NCBI GenBank assembly: GCA_027021285.1
Contig: JALUUP010000448.1
Span: 1-7,314, forward strand
Direction of reading: 5' to 3'
DNA: 7,314 nucleotides
Source of the DNA: Bacteroidota bacterium
Lineage (GTDB): Bacteria > Bacteroidota > Ignavibacteria > SZUA-365 > JAADGX01
Shown here: piece by piece, positions 6,183 through 7,314 of the stretch
Numbering within the stretch: the stretch's first letter is position 1
How the letters are laid out: each line of letters starts with the position of its first letter
The notes under the pieces: generated by a model
What the model saw: the letters and a program-made list of their open reading frames with translations, nothing else
Told to the model about the DNA's origin: nothing
The model's database searches: none
Translations under genes and position numbers: made by a program

Positions 6183-7314
6183 TCAAAAATCATAGCTTGT
6201 GTCGATATCCCTGGGGATCGACCGCAGAGTGTGGATGACTCCCTCGATTTCGTCGTTCATGATACCGTATCGATCGAGGAATTTTCCGGCGCGCTCATAG
6301 TCGCCTTCCGCTTCAATGGTCAGGAGCTCGCGCGCAAGTTCGGCGAGGGCGTCGAAGAAGGAAACACGGTCGAGCGTGTATTGATCATTTGCAGTGCGCT
6401 GAATGGCCCCCTTTTCCCTCAGGAAGTTGAGCTGGACGAGGTTGGCCTTGCCGTGCGCTTCGTCCGCTCCGAAACGAAGCGACCTGAAAAGTCCCGCCAC
6501 GTATGTCGAAAAGGATTGCAGGATGAACGCTTCGGTTACCAAACCCTTTGAGAGGAGAAGCCGGTTGTTGTACAATCCCAATACGTCGGCTTTGCATTCC
6601 TCGATGGCGGAATACCGTTCTTTCAGCGCTTTGCGCACGCTGAGACTGTCGTTGCCATATACGTAGCCCCGGCCGAGCGTGTGCGAAACTTCGTGCAGGG
6701 TCACAAAGCTCGTGAACGCTTTTCGATTCACGTGGGGAAGCAGGGCCGGGTCGAGGATGATTTTCGCGATGGGCTTGACGATGGTTTCGAATTTCGCTTC
6801 CATCAGGTTCTTGTACATTTGTTTCTTGCCGCCCTTGACCTGCGTAACCCGGGGATCGTTGGGCAGGGACGCGGCGATGGTCTTGATGCCCGCCTGGAAG
6901 TCGCCTCCGAAGTACACGATGTTCACCACTTCCAGCACGTTGCCCATGCCCGCGCTTGCCCGGATGTATTTCGGGTCTTCGGGAAGGGCATGCTCGAAAT
7001 CGTCGATGTGTTGTTTGAACATTTCCAACTCCCGCGTTCCTTCCTCGTCCTTGACCATGACCGCGCACTCGAACGCGGTCTTGAGGTTGAAGAGGGCGTC
7101 TTCGTAATGCTCGATGGGGCCGATAACCACATCGATGTCGTTTCCCTCCAGGTCCATCCAGGCCATGTCGCTGGCGTAATAGTCGTCGGTGCGCAGCGCT
7201 TGCGCGCGCAGAGCAAGATATTTCTTCAGACTTGGATTATCGGCGTAGCCTGCGGCTTCTTCCAGCTTTTGTGCGATTGCTTCCACTTCCGGATAGGCTT
7301 CGTGAAAAGGAACG
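6183..7314 (-). CDS. Dipeptidyl-peptidase III-like (M49) zinc peptidase, 5' end off the right edge
   Basis: The frame stays open to the right edge (376 residues visible, beginning VPFHEAYPEVEAIA), so the N-terminal part is missing; the GTG at 7284-7286 is an internal valine, not the start. Members of this family are usually 500-700 residues and remove dipeptides from the N-terminus of short peptides. Seen here: IGPIEHYEDALFNLK (residues 64-78), typical of bacterial M49-like proteins, then the zinc motif TLHEVSH (encoded near 6701-6681) and, about 30 residues on, EECKAD (near 6602-6585), matching the EECRAE box that gives the third zinc ligand in human DPP III. The zinc motif is the five-residue HExxH rather than the six-residue HExxGH of eukaryotic DPP III. 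The enzyme precedes oligopeptidase A by 34 bases. Whether it carries a signal peptide cannot be seen. Confidence 0.85.
   Translation of the reverse strand, partial: VPFHEAYPEVEAIAQKLEEAAGYADNPSLKKYLALRAQALRTDDYYASDMAWMDLEGNDIDVVIGPIEHYEDALFNLKTAFECAVMVKDEEGTRELEMFKQHIDDFEHALPEDPKYIRASAGMGNVLEVVNIVYFGGDFQAGIKTIAASLPNDPRVTQVKGGKKQMYKNLMEAKFETIVKPIAKIILDPALLPHVNRKAFTSFVTLHEVSHTLGRGYVYGNDSLSVRKALKERYSAIEECKADVLGLYNNRLLLSKGLVTEAFILQSFSTYVAGLFRSLRFGADEAHGKANLVQLNFLREKGAIQRTANDQYTLDRVSFFDALAELARELLTIEAEGDYERAGKFLDRYGIMNDEIEGVIHTLRSIPRDIDTSYDF

Noticed and set aside
7284..7286. GTG as the start codon of the M49 peptidase
   Set aside because: The frame stays open to the window edge with sensible residues, and the visible protein is much shorter than the family, so the start must lie outside the window.

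Overview
The window holds seven protein-coding genes in a moderately GC-rich bacterial chromosome segment. The cell has a Gram-negative envelope, because an Omp85-family assembly protein, a second outer-membrane barrel and a Tat-dependent lipoprotein are all present. The family mix (a DUF2795 protein with a strongly acidic tail, a dipeptidyl-peptidase III-like enzyme with a pentapeptide zinc motif, a monoheme barrel protein) suggests the wider FCB group (Chlorobi/Ignavibacteria/Calditrichota-like lineages). This is inference, and no marker gene fixes the taxon. A textbook TTGACA-17-TATAAT promoter argues against a typical Bacteroidia member.

Layout. Positions 1-1517 form a leftward unit: a near-consensus promoter (1593-1621) drives a small DUF2795 gene (1290-1517). 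It is followed by an Omp85/BamA/TamA-type protein whose N-terminal 414 residues are visible and whose barrel runs off the left edge. A terminator-like hairpin with a nine-T run lies inside the first codons of the Omp85 gene. Positions 1518-1938 are a divergent intergenic region.

Positions 1939-4029 form a tight rightward cluster of three redox and membrane genes: a Tat-exported Rieske 2Fe-2S lipoprotein, a protein with a CxxCH heme c motif joined to an outer-membrane beta-barrel, and a four-helix DUF2231-like inner-membrane protein with conserved histidines. Spacings are 7 and 17 bases. Together they could move electrons between the inner membrane, periplasm and outer membrane, but this is a hypothesis from gene order and motifs.

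Positions 4082-7314 are leftward and convergent with that cluster: an M49 dipeptidyl-peptidase III-like zinc peptidase (5' end beyond the right edge) followed after 34 bases by an M3 oligopeptidase A. The pair looks like a peptide-degradation operon, oligopeptidase A cutting longer oligopeptides and the M49 enzyme releasing dipeptides. No tRNA, rRNA, CRISPR array, insertion sequence or phage gene was seen.
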